Of a stretch of DNA of 64,000 bases, positions 11,247 to 22,257 are shown in pieces. Below the pieces are notes generated by a model. The model did not search any database. It was not told the DNA's origin and was given only the letters and a program-made list of their open reading frames with translations. Position 1 is the stretch's first letter; every line of letters begins with the position of its first letter. The stretch spans positions 39,532,461 through 39,596,460 of the forward strand of contig CM055096.1 of the NCBI GenBank assembly GCA_029204225.1, read 5' to 3'. This DNA is from Diphasiastrum complanatum. Lineage: Eukaryota; Streptophyta; Lycopodiopsida; Lycopodiales; Lycopodiaceae. The position numbers were made by a program, and so were the translations under genes.

Positions 11247-12922
11247 AGGAGGACGTAAAAAGTACGTTGGGACGGGCAGTGGTTGTCATCTGGCTGTTTG
11301 TCGTCCTGATAATTACTTCCAGTTACACTGCAAGCCTTACATCAATCTTAACACTGCAACAACTCATGCCTACCATCCAAGGTTTTAACGAGTTGGTTGC
11401 AAGCTCTTTTCCCATCGGTTATCAAGCAGGATCTTTTGTTGAGGATTATTTGCTACAGTTACATGTTCGAAAAGAAAGACTTGTACCTTTAGATGGTCTG
11501 GCAAACTTTGCAGATGCTCTTCATAAGGGTCCGAAGGCAGGAGGGATCGGGGCTCTTGTAGAGGAGCTGCCATATGTCCAAGAGTTTCTATCATCAGCCT
11601 GCGAGTTCATCATCGCTGGTGACGAGTTCACAAAAAGTGGCTGGGGATTTGTAAGTTGTCTAAACGAACTGGGCTGGTAACCTGAACTTCTGTGTTAAAT
11701 TATATGTGTCAAAACAACTAGAAGTGTGCATTTAACATAGTTTCCCATAAGGGCAGCTTACTACCTGTCGCACACCACAATCCTAAAGGGAAAGAAGATA
11801 GTTATCAAATTTAGCTAGAAGTAGAGCGAAGCATTGAAGTTTCAATCAAGTGCGAACTTAAGATGCACAATAGCGACATTATCTAGATACTGATTCATAG
11901 TGGCTCATAGACTCGTATCTGTAGACAAACAGAGCAACTAATCAAGCATATTCAGGCCCATTTGAGAATTTTTAGCCAACTTAGTGATGAAATCATTACA
12001 CTATGAGTAACGCATGACCATCCAGAAATTAAACTCTTCCCTTTCTCTACAAAAGAGCATACACTGACCAATGAATGTACGTACCTTAAGCCCTAAAAAC
12101 CCTAAACAGACAAGCGCCATGGAAAAAGAGATTTCAGAAATGTTTATTGCAATTACACGTCTAACGCAAATTTTCTTTTCAAATTCTGCATATGATATCA
12201 GGTGAAGTGAAGTTAAATATGACTTTCTCTAGTTATCTCTCTTTGAAACACACATTTTTAGATTGCTGAGAACAATTGACATGGTGCAGGCTTTTCCGAC
12301 AGGCTCGCAGCTAGCTGTGGACATGTCCATAGCATTATTGACTCTAGCAGAAAATGGGGAATTGCAGAGACTTCATGACAAGTGGCTTGGTACATCTGTT
12401 TGCAGTCAAATAGGCTCCGCTCAGCTGGGCCTCAACGCATTTTGGGGTCTCTTCCTGATTACTGGTGCAGCATCAGTTATTTGCCTCATCTGGTACTATA
12501 TACTTATGCTAATACGGTACCGTCGAAAACCCCGAGATAGTCCATCTCTCTCAGATGGCTCATCTCTCATCTCCAGACTTGTACGTATGGTTAAATCATT
12601 CGTTTCTTTCCTTCATGAGCCAGAAGAGCCGTCCCATCATCCTCGTCCTCAACCAAGAGAGCCATACCCTCCTCCTCCTCGTGAGCCGCCTATTTCTTCG
12701 AGAAGGCTTCGTGCGGAGCAAAGCCCGCCAGACTCCACAGTTTACCACGACGCCCCAGCAGATACCCCGGCAGCTACTCCTCCAGCTAACCACGGTCAAC
12801 GATGGGGTGGCGCCAGCCCCTCAACCGTGAGATGGCCCACATTTCCTCCTCCCAGGTTCCACGTAAGTGTGGTCCAGCTAACCACGGTCAACGATGGGGC
12901 GGCACCAGCCCCTCAACTGTGA
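11247..12922 (+). pseudogene. GLR: 3' part of a plant glutamate receptor-like channel gene
   Basis: Two exons. The first (about 11247-11650) follows a TTGCAG acceptor; the second (12290-12922) is separated by an intron with GTAAGT and GTGCAG borders. The first exon encodes KSTLGRAVVVIWLFVVLI and the M3 signature SSYTASLTSILT, then the second ligand-binding lobe up to SGWGF. The second continues with AFPTGSQLAVDMSIALL, ENGELQRLHDKWLG and a last membrane helix (about 12430-12510), then a proline-rich tail. Plant GLRs are ligand-gated cation channels of plasma membrane and endomembranes. The amino-terminal domain, first lobe, M1 and pore are not in the window, so this is a 5'-truncated copy or captured gene end. 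An open frame extends back to an ATG at 11201, but a channel could not work from it. Family confidence is high. Confidence 0.92.
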
Positions 12923-12960
12923 GATGACCCACATTTCCTCCCAGGTTGTACGTAAGTGGG
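12781..12960 (+). repeat. Tandem duplication (~92 bp) over the GLR stop region
   Basis: Two adjacent units at 12781-12872 and 12873-12960 share CCAGCTAACCACGGTCAACG, CCCACATTTCCTCC and ACGTAAGTG. The TGA ending the reading frame falls in the second unit. The same bases in unit one are out of frame with the gene. Confidence 0.88.
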
Positions 12961-13689
12961 GGAAACCCATCCTAAACAAGTGCAATGTGGCTATTCACGT
13001 GGCCCTGCCTTGGTATGGAGAAAATATTAGGGCTTTAGTAGTGTATATTACTACAATTTTTGGAATTCTATTTTGAATGACTATTTTTTTATGTTGAGCA
13101 TTAAGATATATTTAACATACCTAGACACAAATATTTTGCCTGTAGATATTGGGAATTTGTCTTACAGAGGACTTGAGAGCATGGAAATGCATGTTTTGGT
13201 AGAGATGATAAATTACATGTTAACTTTTGTATTTGATAAAATAATGTTTATTGGGAGGTGATATTATCAAATTATTGATTTTTGTTAATCACATGTAATA
13301 TATTGGTGAATGATCTAACCAGTACGCGTATGTATATCCAGATATATTTTATGAGTTTTGTATGTTTGTCCAGACATGATCCAATTGTGTGCCATATATA
13401 GTTGTTACTTGTTGGAAGGATAGATATATTTATCATGTTTTGTAAGTAAATGTAACATGAAAAATTTCAATGTGCAATGTATTAAATAACTGCATGTGTT
13501 CAAGGTGTTGAGTTTCAGGATACAATGTTGTCGATCCTATAAAAGCATAATTGTCAATGGCTTTGAATGTTGGGAAATAAAGTTTGTAATGATGAATCTG
13601 TATTTCTTGTAAACATAATGTGTGTGATGCCATTAGATTAGGATCATTTACAATATTTTGATTGTATTCAGATAGTGACCTATTGTTTA
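12961..13689 (+). other. AT-rich spacer, no gene seen
   Basis: Noncoding AT-rich sequence between the GLR fragment and the start of a minus-strand gypsy remnant. No motif-bearing frame or repeat edge was recognised. Confidence 0.6.
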
Positions 13690-14698
13690 GCGATTTTGTG
13701 TACTAGGTATATATATTGGGAATATCGAAAGTCCAGACAGCAAAGATTAACATCATAATTCACTGAAAAGTCGCTGGAGAGGAGACAAAGACCAAAGGAT
13801 ATTTTGTTGTAAGCATAAGTGTCCCAATCCGTAGTGAATGTGGCCTTTGAACGATCCTCCTTTCGCACTCCAACCTGATTATATCCAGAAAAGTTGTCAT
13901 AGAAACTGTAACGCTCTTGACCAGCAACCTGATCTAGAATGGAATCAGTGAAAGGCAGAGGATGATGTTCCTTCCTTGTGGCAGCATTGAGTTTGCGGAA
14001 ATCTTGGCATATTCTTATTTTGCCAGTCTTCTTCTTTGAGATGACAACAATGGGTGAAACTCATTCACTACTTAAGACGGGATAGATTATACCTGCCTTA
14101 AGGTGCTTGTTAAGTTCGTCCTTAACCATGAGAGAGTACTTAGAATTGAGACGATATTGTCTCTGTCGAATAGGTACATCATCTTCCTTAAGATCAATTC
14201 GATGCTCTCCAAATTTTGCAGATATACCCTTCAAATCATCGAACGACCAGACAAAAACGTCTTGATACTCCTTCAATAGTTTAGTGAATTCCACTAACTG
14301 CGATTCTCCAAGTGACTTCGAAACATGCACAAGTCTGCCAGGTGCAAGTTCAATCAGTTCAGTAGAATCTGGTAAAATGATACCTTCTGTCATACTGGCC
14401 TTAGTATGGCCATGAATTTCATGCATGGTTGACTCCATAGATGCTTTCTTGTCATCAACCTGGTTCTTGTTACCAAATTCGTGTTCAAATCCATCATCGA
14501 ATCGTTAGACTCTTTCGAGTTCGTGTCTGCGACGTTAATTTCTTCATACGAAACATCCGCTTCAGCGTCGCAGGCATCGAAAAATTCTTCGTCATCAGCA
14601 TTCTCATAACATTCAAAGTACTGCACTTCAATATCAGATCCATTGGGAAAAATATTCAAGGCATACGAAGTCTCTGATGCAAAGCTAGTGTCGGACAA
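13690..14698 (-). pseudogene. Gypsy reverse transcriptase start and upstream linker
   Basis: Read on the minus strand. An acidic linker (14390-14698) is followed by the region leading into reverse transcriptase: EYQDVFVWSFDDLKGI, then RIDLKEDDVPIRQRQYR and HLKAGIIYPVLSSEW. After a frame break near 14060 come SPIVVISKKKTGKIRI, FYDNFSGYNQV and KATFTTDWDTYAY. The domain is cut off near 13690, before the YVDD catalytic box. RNase H and integrase are absent. Several frame changes and stops make this a fossil. It continues the protease and gag parts to its right. Confidence 0.85.
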
Positions 14699-14839
14699 AG
14701 GAATTTCAACTTCATAATTGTCACGACTCCAGGTTATGATTTATTCTGCTGGCTTACCTCGGTTATTGGTCTCACCAGTCTGAAATCTCAGCTCTCTGGA
14801 TTTCCAATGTACACTTGTGTTTGATTGATAATGCCAAAG

Positions 14840-15577
14840 TCATCCAATCAGCACGGAATAGGATGACAAACCGATTGGTTTGATAACAATGAAATTCATT
14901 GTGAATGGCTTGGCTTGAATGTAGACAGTGACATCCTTCAGTTCTCCAACAGGTTTTTGTCGTGTCGAATTAGCTAACTTGATGTTTCGTTGTGTCAGTT
15001 GAATGTCAGTCAGCCCCAGAGCATGAGTTGTGTCTTCTGCTATTATATTTACAGTAGAACCAGAGTCAATTGGCACTTTTTTGATCAGACATCCCGCAAT
15101 GGTAATATCAATCTCAGGTGCACTGAGATGACCTAAATCGATAGACAAAACACCAGCATCTGGCAGAAAAACTTTTTTTTTTTTGGGCACAGAAAGACCT
15201 TTCAGTTGCCTTTTGTAAGAAGTGTTATCGGCCAACAGCTGTTCAAAAGTAATGTTCGGACGAAAGAATCTAATATCAGTCACGATGTCATATTCTTTCG
15301 TCTTTGATTTCGAGGTTGGTTTATCGATAACAACGCTAGACAATTTCGTCTTCGCGATTTCTTCGTCCTCTTCCTCAAAAGTGACCACCTTTTCTGCAGC
15401 AGCTGTCTGAAGTTCAGCATTGATGATTTCCTTTGCTTCTGCCGAGATATCTTTTGCAAATAACTTCGCAGCATTGTGGTCATAGTCAGGGTCGTCTTTG
15501 AGATCTTCCTTAGTCGTGAATTTGTTCGTTGTTTTGCTAGAGGATTTATTCTTCGAGGATTTTCTGCACTTTGTCAA
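14840..15577 (-). pseudogene. Gypsy retropepsin-like protease region
   Basis: A 245-residue open frame on the minus strand. The first ~90 residues are lysine- and glutamate-rich linker. The protease part reads SIDLGHLSAPEIDITI then KKVPIDSGSTVNIIAEDT with an intact D-S-G, then HALGLTDIQLT and PIGLSSYSVLIG, the usual second-half signature of plant gypsy proteases. It belongs with the reverse transcriptase start at 13690-14698 and the knuckles at 15714-16109. Confidence 0.88.
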
Positions 15578-15713
15578 AGATTTCTGATCAGGTTTCGAGG
15601 AGCTTTTGCTTCTCGTTGTGACTTTGAATAATTTCTCCCCGTCACTTGGCCAAGACTAATCTTCTGTCTTTGCCAATTTTCCCTCAATTATGTCAATTCT
15701 CTGCACAACAACA

Positions 15714-16640
15714 TCAGTCGCAAGGATACTTGTGGCCAGACTCTCTGCAATTCGAACATAATGGTACATGACCAATCGGCTTTCGCGGTTGAGGACAGTC
15801 AGGAGAAAAATGTCTTGGCTCTCCACAGTAGTAGCAGTTGCCTGAAACTGGTTTAATCACGGTTTGAGACTTCACTGGTCCAACAAATTCAGGAGGATTA
15901 TGCCTTCTTGGTGCGAACTTGGGTTTGTCCTGCTGGGCTGATGCTGCAGTACCCTGTACATAGTTAGTAGTCGCATCATTTTGAAAAATAAAAAGTACCT
16001 TCTGTGTAGGATCTTCAATGTATTTGACATTCACAGTAGTGTAGTCTTCCTTAGTGTGTCCAGAAATTCCACATTTCGTACACCACATTCCTGAGTTGAA
16101 AGAAGACACTTTGGTCTTTTATCTGCAACTTCAGATATCTGCACTTTCAAGTCATTAAACTTTTTATTAAGGTCAGCTATATTACTCTTCCAAGGCTTTT
16201 CAACTTTAGAAGTTGACGACTTATCCTCGACAACTTTCGTGTCATCCTTTCGTTTAATTCGTCATTATGGAATTCATTAATGGTGTGGATCGTCCTTGTT
16301 GCAAACTATGATATCATCGTCTGGCGGCTCCGGTTAAGGTAGTTGCGAAAAACATCATCTCATGATGTGGGTCCATGATGTGGCTTATGAAGCATGCTAT
16401 CCAAAAGACATCTATGTGTTCCTTGGCACTCTCAGAGGGGGTCCCATGGAAATCTAGTATAGATCCGCTTAATTTGGGTAGTGCCCCCATGGTCGGGGGC
16501 ACTACGATTGGTTCGGTCAGACATCTTGCCATTCCTACGACAGTGGATGCGATATTATCTAATGGTGCATTGATTTTTTCTACCGGTTCAAGTTCTGGTA
16601 TCTCTGCAATGTTTTTTTGTGGGTCAGTAGGATTCATAAT
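15714..16640 (-). pseudogene. Gypsy gag end with three zinc-knuckle-like motifs
   Basis: The right part (16314-16637) encodes gag residues PKLSGSILDFHGTPSESAKE and FFATTLTGAARR. The left part (15714-16109) encodes three CCHC-like units: CTKCGISGHTKEDY (last Cys replaced by Tyr), CYYCGEPRHFSPDC and CSNCRESGHKYPCD. These would bind RNA during packaging. About 200 bp of frame-broken sequence separates the two. The plus-strand open frame over 16375-16860 is an antisense shadow of this gag. Confidence 0.82.
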
Positions 16641-17169
16641 AGGTTGGCTTGGATCGCCATCAGATTCTCCAAGCAGTGGGGATTGGGCCCCCCAACTGCT
16701 CCTCCTAATTCCTACTCATCTTTTCCTGGGTCCTGATGTCTCTCTGGGGGGTGTTCCCTTTGCTCTAGTTTTTCGTGGTAACCCTATTTTGTCTTACCTA
16801 GGGGGGTACTTTGTCTTTCGACAAATAGCCATCAATTGGCATGGTACGTGGGTCTCATGACCCTCCCAAGTCATTTCATAAGTCATTTAACCTTCCGCTA
16901 CGTCTGTCCGAATTAGTTCCACTTGGTCATTAGTCTGTCCGATTCTAAACCCTTCATTCCCTTGCATGGTCTTCATGGGGATTTGTACTAGATTCCATTC
17001 TTCTGGGATGCTAATGTGGTTGGGGCCTCAATTGATGATCTCAACACCAGGGCCCAGGCTTTCAATTCAATCGTTGGTGTCGCAATGACTCCCATCATGA
17101 ACTAGGCGTCTGGCAGGTGAAACTACAAAATCACTTATACTTGGCTCATCAATCAACGGCCTACTCTAA

Positions 17170-17187
17170 CTCCCGGCAGACGCACCA
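17170..17187 (-). other. Gypsy primer-binding site of non-Met type
   Basis: The minus strand reads TGGTGCGTCTGCCGGGAG directly inside the putative LTR edge at 17189. It starts TGG and pairs with a tRNA-like CCA end. It is not the TGGTATCAGAGC used by the copia elements here, and it resembles the TGGCGCC...GCCGGGG class of plant gypsy sites. Confidence 0.6.
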
Positions 17188-17188
17188 A

Positions 17189-18540
17189 TGATAAAGGTCT
17201 AACTCCCGGGGAAATTTTCGACGGGGGATTGGTCTCGCCAAGAAGCCCTATAGGAGAAGGGCCCACCATGCCTTTACGAGAGTAATTGGGGAATGTTGCT
17301 TCCAATCCCGATGGCCATCTCAACCACCTCGTCCTCCCCAGCCGATGAGCATTTTCCAGGCCCCCAGAGGCACGGCTGCAGAGAGGTGTAATTGCAATCT
17401 CAGTTCTATCGGTCTTGAGGCCTAGACTTTTCGTCCTCTAGATCGTCCACCCTTCTATGTAGAAGTCCGTAGAGGGGTCGTCACTACTGTCTTCGTCCCT
17501 CTCTGTTTCTGGTGGATCCAGTTCTGGAGGTCTATTGGTACTACTAGCTATTCCGGGTGACTGCACTGGCGATCCAAATGGTATGAAAGACTGGGTGGGT
17601 CTTGTGTAGTCGGTGGAAACTGTGTAAGTTAGATGCTAGAGTCCATCGATAATGAACTCATAGGTTTCGAAATAACTATAACCCCCGTAATGTTGTATCC
17701 TAAATATAGTATCTCCTGCTTGTAAGTGAGGGTGGAGCGCCGGGATATAGAAATAATAGTGTGTGGCTCCTTCCCAGATCAATTGACAAACATCCCCTAA
17801 CATAGGGTGGAACTGATTCTCATCCATTATGTTCAAGGGTCCAACCCCTCATGAGAAAGGGAGTTGTTCGATGCATCCCCCATCCTAGGTCTCTAGAGGC
17901 ACCTACTATTGTCAAGATGGGATCTTATCCATAACTCAGGATACGATTCTGGGTAGTATTGCTTATGCCATCGTCTTTGGTACTTCACAATGGTCGAGAT
18001 TCACGGCTAGATGTCACACGTGTAAGTACTTACAAATGCTATAGAGATTTCCATAGGGGTACTCAATTAGCAATCATAAGTCAAATGAAATGAAGTCATT
18101 GTCTGTTGCCGGGTATTTTCTGTAATTTGTCACTAAATTGTTCAACCGGTCAAGGTGAAATAAGCAAACAATCATCAAATGATATGCTATAATATATCAT
18201 GATTAATTCTGTGCAGTGTGAGGGTGCCAATTACTTAGCAGTAATATTTAAATTTTTATGATTTTTTTGGCTATTTTGGCAAAATGGCTGGAAACTAAAC
18301 TCTTGCAGGAAGTATAGTAGCTTTTGTTGATGTGGCAGAAGGTACTGTAGGTCTATAAAGGTTAGTTTGGACAAATCTGAAAGTTATGGCCTCTAACCCA
18401 TTTTCCCGCCAAAAACATATTTGAACGTTTTTTGGAATTTTTGGATTTTTGGAAGGGATTGGGTGCTTGGAATTGGTCCTCTCACCTCACAATCTCTCCC
18501 TACAGTACATTTAAAACAAAAAAAAAAAGCATTTGTTGTC
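17189..18540 (-). repeat. Putative large LTR of the minus-strand gypsy element (right edge uncertain)
   Basis: Begins TGATAAAGG next to the primer-site-like sequence. The stretch 17270-17400 is related to 33500-33660 (shared CCGATGGCC..CTC, CGTCCTCCCCA.CCGATGAG and a GGC.CGG-CTGCGAG region), which marks the start of another large element. I see no gene in it. The short minus frame at 17636-17836 has no recognisable motif. The outer edge lies somewhere before the coding-like exon at 18589. Confidence 0.5.
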
Positions 18541-18588
18541 GTTCGAAAAGAACAATTCCAAACACTTCTCTGAAAGATTGCTAACTAG

Positions 18589-19422
18589 GTGTCCAATAGG
18601 ACTAGTTTCAAGTGGCGTTGTAGCATGAAATGTCATCATTGTAATCATCCACCCTATTGTTCAAGGCATTGTACAACTAAGATTTATTACTGTATTCCAA
18701 ATGACACGAGATACACTAGAATGGCCATACGCTTGGGCTTCCATGATCATGAGTTCGGTGTTGGAGATTCATATGTCAACATGGAGAAAGCACAAAATCT
18801 GGTGATGAAGAAGGCCTCTCAAAACATTATGCATAAACCAAAGAGAATTCAAAAGGACTTGGCCAAAGAGTTGATTTCAGATCACTTGCTAGCAACATCA
18901 TCGACATCTCCTATAGATTCTACAAGGCTGGATGAATTGTTGTCTTTGATTGAACCCACTACAAACAATCGAAGGTATGGGCATGCATAAATCTCTAATA
19001 GGTCATTTGGGCTTGAAATATCTGTATATCTTTAATTTTCTTATGGTTAATTATTGCAGACTAAAAAAATGGATAACGTTGGCAAGGAAAGAATTGTAAC
19101 TTGTCGATCTATCCCATGAAATAACTTCATTCCTATATATAAAAGAACATTGTGCATACCAATAATTCCATGGGTTGTTGTTCCCTGGATAGTTGCATGA
19201 CAAAACGGATAGATGTCATATTTTCAAGATGTCAACTACTGGACCAATGTTGGGAGTGGAACTTGTACAAATAATGCAACCAGGGAATGATCTAGCAAGA
19301 TCTTGGTGTTGTTTTGACCATGTTGTGAAGAATAAAAAGCTATCCAACTTGTCTATAGGTGTTGATGAGGAAAATCATCTTGCTTGTGCATTTACAAGTT
19401 GTAAATATCATTCACCTCCTTA
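18589..19422 (+). pseudogene. Unrecognised multi-exon gene fragment with a cysteine/histidine-rich start
   Basis: I do not recognise the family. Exon 1 (to 18974, donor GTATGG) encodes a Cys/His-rich segment, CSMKCHHCNHPPYCSRHC, followed by TKIYYCIPNDTRYTRMAI and GFHDHEFGVGDS, then a lysine-rich helix-like stretch and a Ser/Thr linker. Exon 2 (19060-19101 or so, after TTGCAG) encodes LKKWITLARKEL. A third piece (19193-19422) encodes GPMLGVELVQIM, SWCCFDHV and a further Cys pair before stops. The Cys/His pattern suggests a zinc-binding module, and the whole could be a transposase-like protein, but this is inference. The remnant ends 44 bp before a solo copia LTR, and any later exons are missing. 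Confidence 0.55.
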
Positions 19423-19465
19423 GCAGCAGTAATAGCTAGTGTCGAAAATTTTGAGACCTCAAAAC

Positions 19466-20178
19466 TGTTGAATTTCACACGTGTGGACTGTCCACTACAT
19501 GTACTTGTGATCTCCTAAGGTGTGTAGATGCACCAAGATCAAGACTAGATTGAGATTCAAGATCAATCTTAGATCCTATGGCAAAAACACACTACTACAT
19601 GCATTCAATCACTTCCAACTCTCACTCACACGTGTGGGAAGTGTTCCAAAAGTATTCTAAGTAAAAACAAGCTGCTCTCCTCGGGTAGAGAGAGAAAAAC
19701 CATCATGAGCTCTCGGGTAGAGAGAGAAAGCTAGAAATTCAATGACACTCAAAATCCACTCAATCTCAAAATCAATTAGATCCAAAATGAGGAGTACAAT
19801 GATACTAGTAGATTCATGAGCTGCCACTATGCTTAACTATGATTGGATCACACTTTGCCACCTCTTAATCCTATTGGACCATTGATCCATGCACCTTTAA
19901 ATTCTATTGGACTATATTCAAGCACACCTCAAATTCCTATTGGACCACAAATGGTTCCACCTCTAGAACCTATTGGACCTCTTAAACTTCATCAAACAAA
20001 AGCATTACACTTGTCTACACTTTAATTGGAACAAGTTTGATCTCCTACTCTATTTTGGCTCAATAGTGGCATTACAAGTGGAAATGGATAATTTGCCATC
20101 TATGCCAAATTTGACCCTATCAACATCCTACACCTAAATGCTTGACTATGAGATTCTATGAGACCCCTATATCAAACA
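19466..20178 (-). repeat. Solo copia LTR (about 713 bp)
   Basis: Edges TGTTGAATTTC and ATATCAAACA. It is homologous along its length to the LTR at 2169-2877 in the same orientation. No primer site, gag or pol lies on either side. Flanking pentamers AAAAC and TTTTG do not match, so a clean target duplication is not visible. Confidence 0.88.
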
Positions 20179-20479
20179 TTTTGATTTACTTTACAATTCT
20201 CCATACGTGGGAACATCCTCCACACATGTGAGATTCACTTACAAACTTCTATCATAAAAAATAACAAGCTAGATTTTTGCCAATTTCTCACAGAAACTAG
20301 CACGAAAGCGAGTATGCCCCCCACCATATGGCCGATGACTAACTGTTCACCCTAACCTCCCTACAACAAGGAGGAAATGAGAGTATTAGGCAGTATTGGC
20401 ACCGATTGACAAAATTGACATGACAAGTGGAACCCACTGTACAGCTACCACCCCTGTTACTATTGACTTTCTTTCTATG

Positions 20480-21050
20480 AGGGCTAAAAAATGACATACA
20501 GATGGTTGTACGTCAGAGTAACCCCCAGACATTAGATGAGGCAGTAGACAAGGTGATTGTGGTAGAAGATGTGCAGTTTACGGTTGCCCATGCAACCCAC
20601 TTATCACAAGCGATGAACAGTTTAAATTTGAGACCCGAGACGTGGAGAGGGGGACCGATCACAACTATAGGAACCACAGATGTAGTGAATCCTCACCCCA
20701 TACAGGCTATTGAACCTCACCTAGGCCGGATGGCACAGACACAAGATGTTAGACGACATGATCGTGGAGTCCCAGAGATAGTACCAGAGCGAGGGTATGA
20801 GAGTGCCAGTTCCAATACAAAATTGGGCGATATGCGAGCAATGTTAAAGGGGTACATGGACGTGATGAGTGAGAACATCCACACTTTAGCAGTCGATGTG
20901 AATTTCTAAAATAGCAACAAAATATGATAGTTCAGAGACACCCTATAGATGGTCCTAACCCATTAGTGTGCCGCCATTGTAAAGGAAATCACCTAAATCG
21001 AAATCGCTCAAACTTGCAAGAAGCCATGGCATCTGGAGGATAGATGTTGG
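20480..21050 (+). pseudogene. Gypsy gag C-terminal part
   Basis: The open frame at 20502-20909 encodes NPQTLDEAVDKVIVVEDVQF, typical of the region before the zinc knuckle in plant gypsy gag, then a linker. A degenerate knuckle, CRHCKGNHLNRNRS, with the last Cys replaced by Ser, follows near 20970-21015 after frame breaks. Continues into the protease frame downstream. Confidence 0.75.
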
Positions 21051-21240
21051 ACTTGTAGAAAGGCTCTAAATACAAGCGATAGAATGTCAGGCCCCATGAA
21101 GCATAGGCTCCAAGACATAGTTGGACCATCAAGGGGGCCTCAATTTCTACAACATGGGCCCAAAATTGATCCACGGGAGAAGGGAGAAGCACGCTTAGAG
21201 GATGATCGAGCACCCGTAAACTTCATTTGAGTTAGAGACA

Positions 21241-22116
21241 ATGGACCAGGCCACAACGAGGAAGGAAATCTTAGTAGTGACGAGAAGTAACCTCCGAAGT
21301 GAGGGCCCCAAAACTACACCCCTGCAGATAGACAAACCAATAGCCAGTGACCAAGGGTTGATCAAGCCAAGGGTAGAAGCTACAGCACCTAGGGAACGGG
21401 GGGAGGTGAACGCCTTAGAAGGGAGACGACACCCTAGAACCTTAGGACCAAAAAAGACTAGCAAAAGGAAAATTGAGATGGGGGCAAATAGAGCAAGGGG
21501 TACAACATGCAAAATTCATAGAAATCTTGATGTGAGCTTGAGAACAGGAAATATTGATCTAACACAGGCATTGGAGAATATGAAGCTAAAAATAGGACTA
21601 TGGCAATTGGTCCAACTGTCACCCACCATTAAGCACACCATCGGACGCATGATCAGACCTAGATCGTTGGAACCCCCTATAGTCGGACACATGGAAGCAG
21701 GAATCCTAGACCGCTATTGTCCTAAGGTAGATGTACTAATTGATGGCCTAGTTGTGAAAGGAGCCATAGTCGATGTAGGATCTGCCATAAATACTATTAG
21801 CCTAGAGCTTGTTGACAGATTGGGATTCACACTAGAACCAACCATGTTGACCGCCCTCAAATTGGCCAACAATTCAGTGATAAAACCAAAAGGAAAACTT
21901 AAGAGTGTACCAATCACTATAGCCAACAAAACCATCCAGGTAGATTTCTACGTGATGCAAATGTATGCCGAGAATCGGGGGTATTCTATGTTGTTAGGCC
22001 GACCATGGCTCAGACTGAGCAATTGTATCGTAGATATCCCAGCAAGAGTACTCATCTTTGGATGGGGTCGTGAGCGCGTCATAGTAGATGGCTACCCAGA
22101 AGCCCCCCAGTCATAA
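21241..22116 (+). pseudogene. Gypsy aspartic protease region
   Basis: A 291-residue open frame. The N-terminal ~110 residues are basic linker. The protease part encodes VLIDGLVVKGAIVDVGSAIN, in which the usual catalytic D-S/T-G reads D-V-G, then LTALKLANNSVIKPKG and YSMLLGRPWLRL, the conserved second half. The frame ends at TAA 22114-22116. The reverse transcriptase follows in the next open segments, as in a gag-pol element. Confidence 0.85.
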
Positions 22117-22257
22117 AGAGCCCCCATACCTGAATCAGAATGGGAAGAGGTGTCAAGCAGTGAGGAGGATTCCGAGTCCAACACCAGTGACGATGAGCCC
22201 AATGGAAGACAAGTACTAGGCATAGAGTGAAACTCCCCAGAAGAGTGACCTCCCAAG

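Noticed and set aside
16375-16860. 161-codon plus-strand open frame with hydrophobic stretches
   Set aside because: Overlaps a minus-strand gypsy gag with clear motifs. The apparent membrane segments come from reading the opposite strand.
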